NCBI GenBank assembly: GCA_016721245.1 | Contig: JADKIQ010000010.1 | Location: 1 to 40,427, forward strand | Length of the DNA: 40,427 nt | Reading direction: 5' to 3' | Source: Sphingobacteriales bacterium | Lineage (GTDB): Bacteria; Bacteroidota; Bacteroidia; Chitinophagales; JADIYW01 | Shown: positions 1 to 9,879 of the stretch, in pieces | Layout of the letters: every line of letters starts with the position of its first letter | Numbering within the stretch: position 1 is the first letter of the stretch | Notes under the pieces: generated by a model | Seen by the model: only the letters and a program-made list of their open reading frames with translations | Told to the model about the DNA's origin: nothing | Databases searched by the model: none | Translations under genes and position numbers: made by a program

Positions 1-3000
1 CTCCTGTAACATAAATTACACCTGATGCTACGCCACAAGCTCCAGTTCCAAAAACATCATATCTATACGTACCTGCTTTAGTTGGCGTACCGCTTATAAT
101 TATTTGACGATTTTAAATACACAGCATCTACAACCCAAGGGTAATGCTCTTTTTAAATAGATGCCTGTAATTTATCAGGTACAATTAAAAGAATTTGTTA
201 TGAAGTGCTTATACAAATATTCTGAGCATCAACTTAAGAGCCCAATTACATTTGGTAAAACGATGATAGTTCCTTTTGCAAAAACACTATCATTGCACAA
301 TCTGCCATCACATGCACTTCGTAGTTGAAAGAGCCACTGACGAGTGGTGCATACATATATATACTCTCTGTTCTCAAAAATCTATTTTTAAAGAAAGAAG
401 CAGATAAACCTTCTGGCAATCCTGTTATAAAATTTATTGCGTTAACATTTGTGGCTTGATAGATATAGTATCAATCAGTGTTTTATAACATGCTGTTTGT
501 GTTGGAATATCCCGCTGAATAGTAAATTTTGGTTTAACAATTAACCAGCCATATTTCAGGATTTCCGCAGCCCTCAAAGAAATTTTTTAAGTAAAATTGA
601 CCCGTATCTGCCGGAACACCGCTTAATATTATCGAATCATTGTTATAGGATGCTGTTACGCCGTTGGGCAATCCTGTTTTGTGTGGTAATACCCAACATT
701 TGTGTATTAGCTACTAACACGGTTAAAGGCTCATCTACAAGTGGTTGAAACAGACTGTTCTGTAATAATTACAGAATCTTGATTGGAGGTCATAATTAAT
801 ACATCTGAGCGGACAACCATTACCATCTGTTCGGTTTGGTAGGTATATGTTCCGGGTTCGGAATAGTCAGTTCCATGCCAGGCATAAGGTGTACCAGTAC
901 AAGCCTGAACACTATCTGTATTATCCACCGTGCCGTTAAATTCGTAAGCCCCCATATCTATAGTGCCGTTGAAACGATTTAACCCAACTAAATCTTTTGT
1001 AATCGTATTGCTTAAATAAGCATCATCTCCAGCGTTAATAGCAACAGAACCACACACTAAAACCAAGCCATCATCCAGTGTTCCTAAGTACCATCTGCAC
1101 CTTCAGGATTATTGGCATTTCTGAACGGGCTTAACGTATCATTAATATTTCCACTTCCGAGAAGGGGATCACCTGAAGCTGACATAGATTAGCGAAATAG
1201 GAATTATTAATGGTCATATTTTGAGCATTAAAATATCCTGAAGCTGCTCCATTTGCGGTATTATTCCAAAAACACTGTTTTTAATATTAAATTCATCGGT
1301 TGAAGCTGTTACCGCTCCACCCACAAGACCATCATTTCCTACCTCATCCACCTTAATAGCATTATCTACAAATGTGCGGTTTATTACTTCGACATTAAGT
1401 GGTTACCGATTTCTTGAGAAGTGAGACCGAATATTGCTGAGCCAGCTGCATTATCTGCATACGGTGAATTTATACTTCCATTTCAACAAAGAGTGTATTA
1501 GAAACCTTTGTGGTCTGAGCACACGCAACAACTAAGCCACCACCTGCTTGTAACATACCGCCAGCACTGGCTACACCTGACAGATCCATATATATGTTGC
1601 AATTTGTTATCTTTGAAAATACTGTTTTCTATAGTTAAGTTTCCACGCTAAGCAATCCTGCACCGACGACAATAGTTGTGCCTATTGCTTGGTTTCCAAT
1701 AATCCTTACGTTATTTGCGAAAAATTGTCCAGGATTTCCATTATCTCTATAGCTATCTAAATAAATACCGCCACCGCCGGAAACCTCCTTTTTTGGATAT
1801 TGTATTTTCTTTCGCCAATATATTCGTCTAAATTGAAATACTCGGCTATTATAGCTACACCGCCACCATTAATGCCACCGCCCAATAGGGTATCCCTATT
1901 TACTATTGAATTTCCTACAAAATCAGCATTTTTACTCTTAGTTCAGGCGTACATATTTAATCTACCACCCAATAAATCACAATTCTGTTGTTCTAACTCT
2001 ATTGAATTTCTATAGTATTTTACATCTTGCAAATCTGCAATTTCAGCAGAACAATTCATTCCAGCACCATTTACGTTTACACCATTATTATCACCTATCC
2101 ACTACTGATTCCAAGTGTATTTTCGATAAATTGAACATTTCTCAATCTTATATTCTTAACACCAACATACAATCCTCCGCCATTAAAACTGCTTCCACCT
2201 ATAACCATATTTTTGGTAAATGTGGTATTTTCAATTTCGTTCAATATCTTTTCATCCTGTATATAAGCCGCCACCACTTGCAGAACCATCATTAGCAATG
2301 GCTTTATTTTCATTAAAAGAAACCTGCTGCAATGTTAAACGGCTACCATAATTATAAAGAGCACCGCCATAAGCGATTGAAACATTAAATTCTGATAATA
2401 TCCCAATTGCCATTGCTGTATTTTTATCAAATGTTACATTCTGCAAAAGCATATTATCTCCAGAATTTGCTAAGGCACCACCAAATACATTTCCAAAAGC
2501 TGAAGTTGCTGTATTATTTTCGAATTGTACATTTTGCAAGAGCATATTATCACCCAAATTTCTTAAAGCTCCACCAAAAACAGATCCTGAATCAGCAGAA
2601 GCGGTATTCCCTTTAAATATTACATTTTGTAGATGTACATTATCTCCTTCATTTATAAATGCACCTCAGCAGCAAATGTTGTATCAACATAAGCGTTTTC
2701 AATAAAGTCTACATTTAATAAGAATAAATTATTGCCTCTATTATCTAAGGCGCCGCCACCATTGCGTCCAAAATTTTATTTTCTTTAAATAATACATTTA
2801 TCAGTTTAACATCCTTTCCATAATTTATCATTCCACCACCAGACCATATTCGTGCTTTATTATTATAAAGACACAATTTTGAATCGTAAAATTGCGATTA
2901 TCAATATTGGTATTTATTCCGCCACCAATTTCAGCATCTCCACCAGTAATATAGAAACCATCAATAGTAGAATAATTGAATGAAGCACCAAAAAGATGAC

Positions 3001-3340
3001 AGAATTCATTCTTCCTAAAAGGATAGTAGAATCGTTTTGCCAGTTTCTATCTGCAAGCGTTCCACCACCAGATGGAAACCACCAAGAATAGTCAGAAAAA
3101 GTTTGTTTATCGAAATGAAACGCTGTCTTTGACGGCTGATAAGTTCCTTTTGCTACTAAAATCGTATCGTTGAACGAAAGTGTAGGATCATAAATAGCAC
3201 CTTCAAAGTTGGCATGCAGTTGCCCAAGAAGTACCATCATTTACAGCTGCTCTGTTAGAAGCATCTACATAAATTTTTTTTTGGGCAAATGTTGAAACAA
3301 ACAAGAATAAGAAGAATGTTAGAATGTAATTTTTTTTCAT
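1..3340 (-). CDS. Giant secreted beta-helix/Ig-like adhesin, N-terminal part, frameshifted, runs off left edge
   Basis: The start is ATG at 3340, opening a clear signal peptide (MKKNYILTFFLFLFVSTFAQ). The mature start contains the VNDGTSW motif usual in choice-of-anchor Q / polymorphic outer-membrane repeat proteins. From about 2900 down to 1100 there are degenerate repeats of the form LLQNVxFxxNTA...GGALxN, which build a right-handed beta-helix. At about 1050-930 the closing block AINAGDDAYL...GTIDMGAYEF is visible. Below that are Ig-like units with the pattern GLPNGV...SGVP...G, and the last one (SGTPTKAGTYRYDVFGTG) reaches base 1, so the gene continues outside. The reading frame changes many times; I read these as sequence errors because the repeat protein is recognisable across all of them. 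It is probably a surface or secreted adhesin. No C-terminal sorting domain is in the window. A real pseudogene is possible. Confidence 0.75.
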
Positions 3341-3587
3341 AAGCTATTATTTTAGAAAGTAGTTTAATGTTACAGGTAGATCGGCTCAAACCACCATCAT
3401 AACTTAGATGCTACCAGAAAAAGAAAAACGATTAATTGTAATTTTTTATTCATACAAGCACTATATTATAATATATAAAAGAATTTCACTCTTAAATCAA
3501 TACCAAAAAAACTATTGAGAAACCTTGCAATTGAGAATAATTTGGGTGTATAATTTTATGGTGCATAAATTTACATCTTTTTATTGA
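3341..3587. other. AT-rich intergenic region
   Basis: There is no supported gene in this roughly 250-base stretch. It contains the upstream region of the adhesin that starts at 3340. I see no repeat or strong hairpin. Confidence 0.5.
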
Positions 3588-4055
3588 AAAAATCAATTAA
3601 ATTTAGCTATTTCTACCACTAAAGATACAAGAACAAGATTATTGTATGTAAATACACCAAGAATACCTCCAGTTATTAATGGTGTTACCACACCAATTTG
3701 TAAAGATGGTTCTTGCTTAACAGTTACACCTTATAGTCCAAGTAAAGTATCTGGATATGAATGGACAGTTCAAGAAACAACTGTTCAGGATTAAATGTTC
3801 CTGTAAATCAAATGTACTTTCAAAAGGTTTAAATACATTGAAATTAGATTTTGCAATCCTTGCAAAAGGAACCGTAGTGAAGTGCTGTTAGAACCAACAC
3901 AAAATAACATCGTGACTATATGTTCTATGGTAGTAAATCGTTTGATGTACCTATTGCTGTTATACTTGTTAACAGATCCATCAAAAATAAAGTTAGGAAT
4001 TAAAGAAATCAGCTGTCCGAGAACCGAATTGCCAAAATTATGTGTACTTTTATAA
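3588..4055 (+). pseudogene. Remnant or frameshifted 3' end of a secreted repeat protein
   Basis: An open stretch without a start begins near 3588. It reads NLAISTTKDTRTRLLYVNTP and then ...PPVINGVTTPICKDGSCLTV, followed by ...SKVSGYEWTVQE. The frame then changes at about 3790 (SGLNVPVNQ) and again further on (LLTDPSKIKLGIKEIS). The style (PPVIxG, ICKDGSC, GYEWTV) is that of Ig/PKD-like modules in large secreted Bacteroidota proteins. A strong terminator begins at 4054, so this looks like the 3' end of a plus-strand gene. No beginning of the gene is seen. It is either a decayed remnant or an error-rich or misjoined piece of assembly. The exact family is unknown. Confidence 0.4.
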
Positions 4056-4090
4056 AGCTCAAAGGAATTGAAACTTTGAGCTTTTTATTT
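4054..4090 (+). terminator. Rho-independent terminator before rpmI
   Basis: An 11-bp perfect stem AAAGCTCAAAG (4054-4064) pairs with CTTTGAGCTTT (4074-4084) around a 9-base loop, followed by a T-rich tract to 4090. It separates the upstream remnant from the ribosomal protein genes. Confidence 0.8.
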
Positions 4091-4104
4091 TACCATGATT
4101 TTAC

Positions 4105-4142
4105 ATTGAAAAATGTGAAATCTATTGAAAAATGTCGTATCT
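4105..4142 (+). repeat. Imperfect 19-bp tandem repeat in the rpmI promoter
   Basis: Two adjacent 19-base units start with ATTGAAAAATGT (4105-4123 and 4124-4142) and end in ATCT. They differ at three positions, so 16 of 19 match. The second copy runs into the -7 element. It could be a regulator-binding site or simply a local duplication. Confidence 0.55.
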
Positions 4143-4145
4143 TTG
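4138..4145 (+). promoter_or_regulatory. Bacteroidota -7 promoter element of rpmI-rplT
   Basis: TATCTTTG fits the TAnnTTTG consensus of the Bacteroidota primary sigma factor. It lies 41 bases before the rpmI start. A TTG at 4125-4127 is closer than the usual -33 spacing, so the -33 element is uncertain. Confidence 0.65.
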
Positions 4146-4186
4146 CACCCTATTTTGAAGTTTTATAACCACTAAATTGCATCTTT

Positions 4187-4380
4187 ATGCCAAAATGAAA
4201 ACAAATTCAAGCGCGAAAAAGCGTTTTAAAGCAACCGGAAGCGGTAAAATAAAAAGAGCTCACGCTTACAAACGACATATTTTAACTAAAAAACAACTAA
4301 CAAAAAGAAACCTGACCGGTACCACTATCGTAAAAAAATGCGATGAAGGTAACATCAAGAGCTTGTTGTGTATGAATTAA
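4187..4380 (+). CDS. rpmI: 50S ribosomal protein L35 (one-base frameshift at the start)
   Basis: This is a small basic protein of the large ribosomal subunit. The family start MPKMKTNS is present, but one A is missing in the run at 4192-4195, so ATG at 4187 runs into a stop while the rest is in frame from the second ATG at 4195. With the A restored the product is 64 residues, the normal length. Recognisable segments are KKRFKATGSGKIKR, AYKRHILTKK, RNLT and the end KSLLCMN. It has its own promoter and is followed by rplT, the usual order, but infC is not upstream. The frameshift in an essential gene argues for a sequencing error. Confidence 0.95.
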
Positions 4381-4394
4381 TTCATCACCTCTTG

Positions 4395-4433
4395 GATTCT
4401 GAAACAATCCCGAAATTTCGGGACAGAATGACG
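4395..4433. repeat. REP-like palindrome between rpmI and rplT
   Basis: A perfect 16-bp palindrome TCCCGAAATTTCGGGA (4408-4423) is nested inside an outer pair ATTCTG (4396-4401) / CAGAAT (4424-4429). The flanks GATTCTGAAACA and AGAATGACGA match the style of a second element at 28539-28563. It fills an unusually long rpmI-rplT spacer of 126 bases. It has no T-run, so it is not a classical terminator. It looks like a dispersed palindromic element. Confidence 0.6.
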
Positions 4434-4506
4434 AGTGATAAAAGATAACGACATAAGGCAAGGCATCGCCGATGGTCATATTGTTAACATCTAAAAATAA
4501 AAAGTT

Positions 4507-4850
4507 ATGCCACGTTCAGTTAATTCAGTAGCTGCCAAAGACAGAAAAAGAAAGTGTACAAACTCGCCAAAGGTTATTACGGTCGTCGTAAAAACGTTTG
4601 GACAGTCACTAAAAATGCCGTTGAAAAAGGTTTAACCTATGCTTTCGTAGGCAGAAAATTAAAGAAAAGAGATTTCAGAAGCATGTGGATCGTTCGTATC
4701 AACGCTGCGGTTCGTCCTCACGGATTATCTTATTCAGTATTCATGAATAAGCTATCAACTGCAGGAATCGACATCAACAGAAAAGTATTGGCAGATTTAG
4801 CCTTAAACGACCCAAAAGCGTTTGAAGCCATCGTGAATCAGGTAAAATAG
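4507..4850 (+). CDS. rplT: 50S ribosomal protein L20 (one-base frameshift)
   Basis: This primary rRNA-binding protein of the 50S subunit is needed early in assembly. ATG at 4507 begins MPRSVNSVAAKDRKRK. One A is missing at about 4552 (AAAAAGAAAG context), after which the frame continues YKLAKGYYGRRKNVW, then NAVEKG, KKRDFRSMWI, INAAVRPHGLSYS and INRKVLADLA. With the base restored the length is 114 residues, as expected for the family. It is co-transcribed with rpmI and ends at a strong terminator. The L20 family is known to autoregulate in other bacteria by binding its leader; I cannot identify such a site with confidence here. Confidence 0.95.
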
Positions 4851-4871
4851 ATTCTGTTTACAGAAAATGTA

Positions 4872-4900
4872 ATCCCGACCAAATGGTCGGGATTTTTTTG
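4872..4900 (+). terminator. Rho-independent terminator after rplT
   Basis: Stem ATCCCGACC (4872-4880) pairs with GGTCGGGAT (4885-4893) around loop AAAT, followed by a T-run to 4899. It ends the rpmI-rplT transcript. Confidence 0.9.
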
Positions 4901-4903
4901 AAT

Positions 4904-4911
4904 TATTTTTG
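4904..4911 (+). promoter_or_regulatory. -7 promoter element of the thioredoxin-like gene
   Basis: TATTTTTG matches TAnnTTTG and lies only 8 bases before the ATG at 4919. The transcript would be almost leaderless. It sits directly after the rplT terminator. Confidence 0.55.
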
Positions 4912-4918
4912 TAGCTTT

Positions 4919-5409
4919 ATGAGAATGAAAAAACTATTCACGATTGCATTTTTGCTGTTTTGTTTTACTGTTTCTTTTGCAGAAGATAAAGGAATCCATT
5001 TTCCTACGTTCAGCCTTTTGAAAGTGGACAGCAGCAGCTATTTAACCAACAAGGATTTAAAAGACAGCGTAAATACGGTTTTTATCAACTTAGCCCTACC
5101 TGCGAACATTGCGAACGAACTATTAAAAGCATTCTATCGAACATCACAAAATTTACGGAAACGCAATTTGTATTAAGCTCTTTTGAAGACTTCGCTTCTA
5201 TCCGAAAATTTTATTTTGACAACGGGCTGAATTCTTTCACCAATGTTTTTATCGGACAGGAAACCGATTACTCTTTAACCAGCCAGATAAAATACACCAG
5301 CTTTCCTTGTCTGATATTTTTTGACAAAGAAAAGAAATACCTGAAAAAGATAGAACAGGAAAGCAATGCAAAAGAGATACTGAAAGCTCTGAATATAAAA
5401 ATGAAATAA
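4919..5409 (+). CDS. Exported thioredoxin-like protein with CEHC motif (frameshifted)
   Basis: The start at 4919 (or 4925) opens a signal peptide, MKKLFTIAFLLFCFTVSFA. After about 55 residues the frame shifts near 5093. In the new frame the text reads SPTCEHCERTIKSIL, with a CxxC redox motif in the right place for a thioredoxin fold. Later there is the cis-proline-like segment YTSFPCLIFFD and a C-terminal helix ending ALNIKMK at the stop 5407-5409. With one base restored it is about 163 residues. It is likely a periplasmic disulfide or redox protein. It converges on the tolC gene with a 3-base gap; the 8-bp inverted repeat TGAAATAA/TTATTTCA spans the junction and may act as a weak two-way terminator. 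Confidence 0.7.
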
Positions 5410-5412
5410 TCC

Positions 5413-6718
5413 TTATTTCACTAAATCATTGCTCAGTTTCTTCAATTCTATCTCAGCAATTTTTGCGTTGTAGCGTGCCAGAATTACATTATATAAGGCA
5501 TCTTCATAGCTGCCTTGTGCCTGTTTAATCTCTACGGAATTGGATTGATTCAGGCGATAACGTTCTAACGTAATCTGTACATTTTCCTGTGCCACTTTTA
5601 CATTCTCTTCATTCAACTTCAGCACTTTTGTAGCATAGTCAAAATTCTTGTAGGCTGTTAAAATTTTTGAGTCAAGCTCATTTTTAATCTGATCGAGTTG
5701 TATCTGCTGTATGGCAATATTTACAGCAGAAGACTCCAGTTGCTTCTTCACCATGCCTCCGTTAAATATCGGTATAGTTGCGTTTAATCCAACAGTAGGA
5801 CCATAAGAGCGATTGAATAATTGCAGTCCGGCTTTACTATTGTTTTGCGTAAATAAGTAACCGGTATTAAAGTTTATAGAAGGCAATCTTTGCGAATTAA
5901 TTTCTTTGTGCTGTAATTTTGCAATCTCAATATTCTTCTCAGCGGACTGAATAGAAAAATTCTCTGCTAAGGTTGTATCTTTTATGTTCTGCAGATTCGG
6001 CACATAATTCACTTCAATTGTATCCAGTACTTCAAACTCTGTATTGGCATCTCTGCCTAATAGTTGATTCAGTGACACTTTTGTTTGCTGTAAAACAGTT
6101 TCCTGTTTCAATATATTAATCTGCTGTGCGGAATAATCCACTTTAGCCTGCAATAAAGGCGTTTTATCGCTGTAACCAACATCCAGTTTTTTTTGCGACA
6201 AACTTACGCGCTCAACGGAGATGGCAGCGGATTCATTCAGTGCTTTTATTTGTTGTTTTTGACGAACCACTTCATAATAGGCATTTAGCACTTGCGCCAC
6301 TACTTCCTGAATCTGATTTTTTAATTGAATCTCACCTAAAGATTGCAAAGCAGCTAATCTGTCTTTGGTGGCAAACATTTTCAGTCCGTCGAAAATGGTC
6401 CAGTTGAGGTTTAAGCCTGCATTAAAACTATTAACAGGCACCCAGTTTTTTTTCACTTCCTGTCCTGTGGTAAATTTCTGATTGATATTACTCAGGTTGA
6501 ATACATCGCCGGTCGTCACATTTATTCTTGGCAGCATACCGGCGGTTGCCTTTGTTGTTGTTAATCTTTGCAATATCCGCTTCATTCTTTGCAATCACGA
6601 TATCAAAATTTTACTAATTGCCAATGCTACGGCATCCTCCGGCGTCAGTAATTCCTGTGCTTTAGAGAAAGTGAATAAGAAAGTGAGAAGAATGATTAAT
6701 ATTATTTTTGCTTTTCAT
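5413..6718 (-). CDS. TolC-family outer membrane efflux protein (N-terminus frameshifted)
   Basis: This is the outer-membrane channel of the tripartite efflux pump encoded with it. The 393 clean residues after about 6594 show the two OEP repeats with long coiled helices (for example QQIKALNESAAISVERV and LNEENVKVAQENVQ), the beta-strand segments FNAGLNLNWTIFDG and GLNATIPIFNGG, and the closing ARYNAKIAEIELKKL. Upstream, ATG at 6718 leads into a hydrophobic signal segment IILIILLTFLFTFSKAQ and LLTPEDAVALAI, interrupted by an extra A near 6712 and a missing A near 6612 (expected NFDIVIAKNEADIAK). It is the last gene of the minus-strand operon TetR-AcrA-AcrB-TolC. The whole protein would be about 435 residues. 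Confidence 0.9.
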
Positions 6719-6764
6719 ACTTATATTTTTAATCACCTCGAAGTATATTCGTAGTGTATATTTT

Positions 6765-9700
6765 TTAAAGTTCTTCTGTTTGTACTTTTGTGCGTGACAT
6801 AAATGAATACATGGCCGGAATTACAAATAAGGTTAGTATTAAGGAGAACATGATACCGCCGATAATAACAATCCCTAATGAAACACGGCTGGTAGAACCT
6901 GTTCCTAAGGCCATTGCAATCGGTACTGCACCCAGTGCCATCGCTAAACTCGTCATTAAAATAGGGCGTAAACGCATGGCTGCCGCATATGTCGCCGCTT
7001 CTGCTGTACTCATTCCCTCTTTTCGTTTATGATTGGCAAATTCAACAATTAAAATTCCATTTTGGTAACCAAACCAATCAGCATAATCATACCAATCTGA
7101 CTGAAAATATTAAGTGTTTGTCCGAATATCCAAAGTGACAACAATGCACCTGCCAATGCCAGCGGAACCGTTATCATGATAATAAACGGATCTATAAAAC
7201 TTTCAAATTGTGCGGCCAGTACCAGATAAATTAAAACCAATGCCAATATCAATGCAAACATTGTATTAGAAGAGCTTTCTGCAAAATCGCGGGAGGAACC
7301 TGCCAATGAAGTAGTAAACGATTCATCCAATACATCTTTAGCAATGCATTCCATTTCATTAATTCCATCTCCAACCGTTTTCCCGGTGCCAAGACCTGAC
7401 GAAATCGTTGCAGATTTATATCTGTCGTAGTGATATCGCTGCGGTGGTTTTGCTAATTCTTCTATCGTAATTAAATTATCCAGTGAAATTAATTTTCCGG
7501 AATTACTTCGAACAAATAAATTTTTTAAATCTTCCGGTTTATTTCGTTCATCGTATGATGTTTGTCCAATAATCTGATATTGTTTACCATCTTTCAGAAA
7601 ATAGCCAAAACGACGGCCACTCATAGAAAATTGTAATGTCTGTGCAATATCTTGTACTGAAACACCTAAAGATGTGGCTTTCTCTTTATCAATAATCACT
7701 TCCACTTCCGGTTTATTAAACTTAAGGTTTACGTCAGAGCCAATTAATACTGGACTTTTTGAGACTTCTTCCATGAATTTTGGAATTACAGCCTGCAATT
7801 TTTCAAAATTAAAATTTTTGATTACGAACTGAACCGGCTGACCAAATTTTGCGGAACCCACAGAAATAGTTTGCTCTTGTATCACAAATGCTTTTCCCAA
7901 ATTAAACTTAGAAAAGTTTTTACCTAAATACTGCGCCACTTCATCCTGTGATTTCACACGATCATTTTTTTCTTTTAAACGGATACGCATGAAAGCAGTA
8001 TTTGCCGCTCCGGAGCCAATAAAACCTGGTGAAGTCACACTTAACGCAATGCGTTGTTCCGGCACGGAATCCATCACAAACTGGGTTACTCTGTCCACAT
8101 AACTTTGCATAGCTGTGTAAGAAGTACCTTCCGGTGCAGTAAGTGATACACGGAATGCACCTCTGTCTTCCATGGGTGCCAGTTCTGATTGTAAACTTTT
8201 ACCCACAAAATAAATCAGCACAAAACAAACAGATACAATTAAAAATGAAACCCAGCGTATTTTCATAAACGAACCCAACATATCTTTGTATCCATCATCC
8301 AGTCCTTTGAAGAAAGGTTCTGTTTTATCATAAAACCAGGAATTTTTGTGTACTTTTTTTCCTAACCAAACATTTAAAACCGGTGTCAGCGTTAAGGAAA
8401 CAAATGCCGAAATTAATACCGCGCCGGCAACGACAATTCCAAATTCTTTAAATAAACTTCCAACAAATCCCTGCATGAAAACGATAGGCAAAAACACAAT
8501 TGCCAATGTGATGGAAGTTGACATAACGGCAAAAAAAATTTCTTCCGAACCTTCACGTGCTGCCTGCATTTTCGGCATTCCTAACTCCAGTTTTTTAAAA
8601 ATATTTTCGGTAACAACAATTCCGTCATCGACCACCAAACCGGTAGCTAAGACAATAGCTAAGAGCGTTAATACATTAATTGTAAAACCAAAAATATACA
8701 TAATAAAAAACGCACCGATCAGAGATACCGGAATATCCAGCAAGGGTCGCAAGGCAATTACCCAGTCTCTGAAAAACAAATAGATAATCAATACTACCAG
8801 CACAATCGAAATAAATAAGGTTTCTTTTACTTCTGAAATGGAATTTTTCACAAACACCGTATTATCCAGTGCTATATTTAAAATAATATCTTTCGGAACT
8901 TCTTTTTTAATCTGTTCGAGTCGTTTATAGAACTCTTCGGAAATCTCAACATAATTGGCACCCGGCTGTGGCACTAAAGCCAGTGCAACCATTCCTGTGG
9001 CACTTTCTTTCAAACTTGTTTCAAAATTTTCCGTACCCAATACAGCATATCCAACATCTTTCAAACGAACAGTTTGTCCATTTACATCTTTTATAATGAT
9101 GTTGTTGTACTCTTCTTCCGTATTTATTCTTCCAAGGTATTCACGGTTAACTCCGTGTTGGTTCCTGCAATTTTCCCGGAAGGCAATTCTACATTTTCTT
9201 TATTCAGTGCATTCTGTACATCGATGGCAGTTAACTGATAAGCCGCTAATTTTTGCGGATCAAACCACAAACGCATGGCATAATTTTTCTGCCCCCATAT
9301 CTGAATACTACTGACACCGGGAATCGTTTGCAAACGCTGTTGTAATACATTGACTGCGTAATCCGTCAGTTCCAATACATTTTTACTGTTGCTTTGAACT
9401 GTCATAGAAATGATGGCATCTGAATTAGCATCTGCTTTTGAAACCACCGGAGCGGCATCGATATCTTGTGGCAGTAAACGCAAAGCCTGAGATACTTTAT
9501 CACGCACGTCGTTTGCAGCTGTTTCCAAATCCGCAGACAAATCAAATTCTACGGTGATATTGGAGGAACCTTGATTACTGGCGGAAGAAATCGTACGAAT
9601 TCCCTGCACACCATTGATGGCATTTTCCAGTGGTTCCGTAATCTGGGATTCAATGATATCTGCATTGGCACCTGTATAATTTGTACGCACGGTAATTACC

Positions 9701-9828
9701 GGCGGATCTATAGACGGATACTCACGCACTCCAAGAAATGTATATCCGATGACACCAAAAAGTATAATGATGATATTCATTACGATGGCAAAGACCGGAC
9801 GACGTAAACTGACTGAAGGTAAACCCAT
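6765..9828 (-). CDS. RND multidrug efflux inner-membrane transporter, AcrB/HAE1 type (two frameshifts)
   Basis: This proton-driven drug exporter has about 1020 residues when joined. The N-terminus MGLPSVSLRRPVFAIVMNII is TM1. The porter domain follows (GVREYPSIDPPVITVRTNY, AINGVQGIRTISS). TM4 carries the proton-relay pair in LATGLVVDDGIVVTEN. The C-terminal half ends with TM10-12 (QIGMIMLIGLVTK, then the GIVIIGGIMFSLILTLFVIP segment). Frameshift one is near 9133, where NTL should continue GRINTEEEYNNIIIKD. Frameshift two is near 7055, where LVTKNGILIVEFANHKREKG loses one A; that segment contains the conserved TM10 lysine. The gene lies between the adaptor gene and tolC. Substrate cannot be read from sequence. 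Confidence 0.95.
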
Positions 9829-9879
9829 TTTTATTTATTGAATTGGTGAGTTATTAAATTATTGAATATCATGCGGCAA

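Noticed and set aside
1800..2295. Plus-strand open frames within the adhesin region
   Set aside because: They lie opposite the recognisable minus-strand beta-helix repeats and have a biased composition without any family look.
4297..4479. 60-residue minus-strand frame over rpmI
   Set aside because: It is antisense to rpmI and crosses the REP-like palindrome.
8346..8783. 145-residue plus-strand frame inside the RND pump gene
   Set aside because: It is the antisense shadow of the AcrB-type gene, whose motifs are clear.
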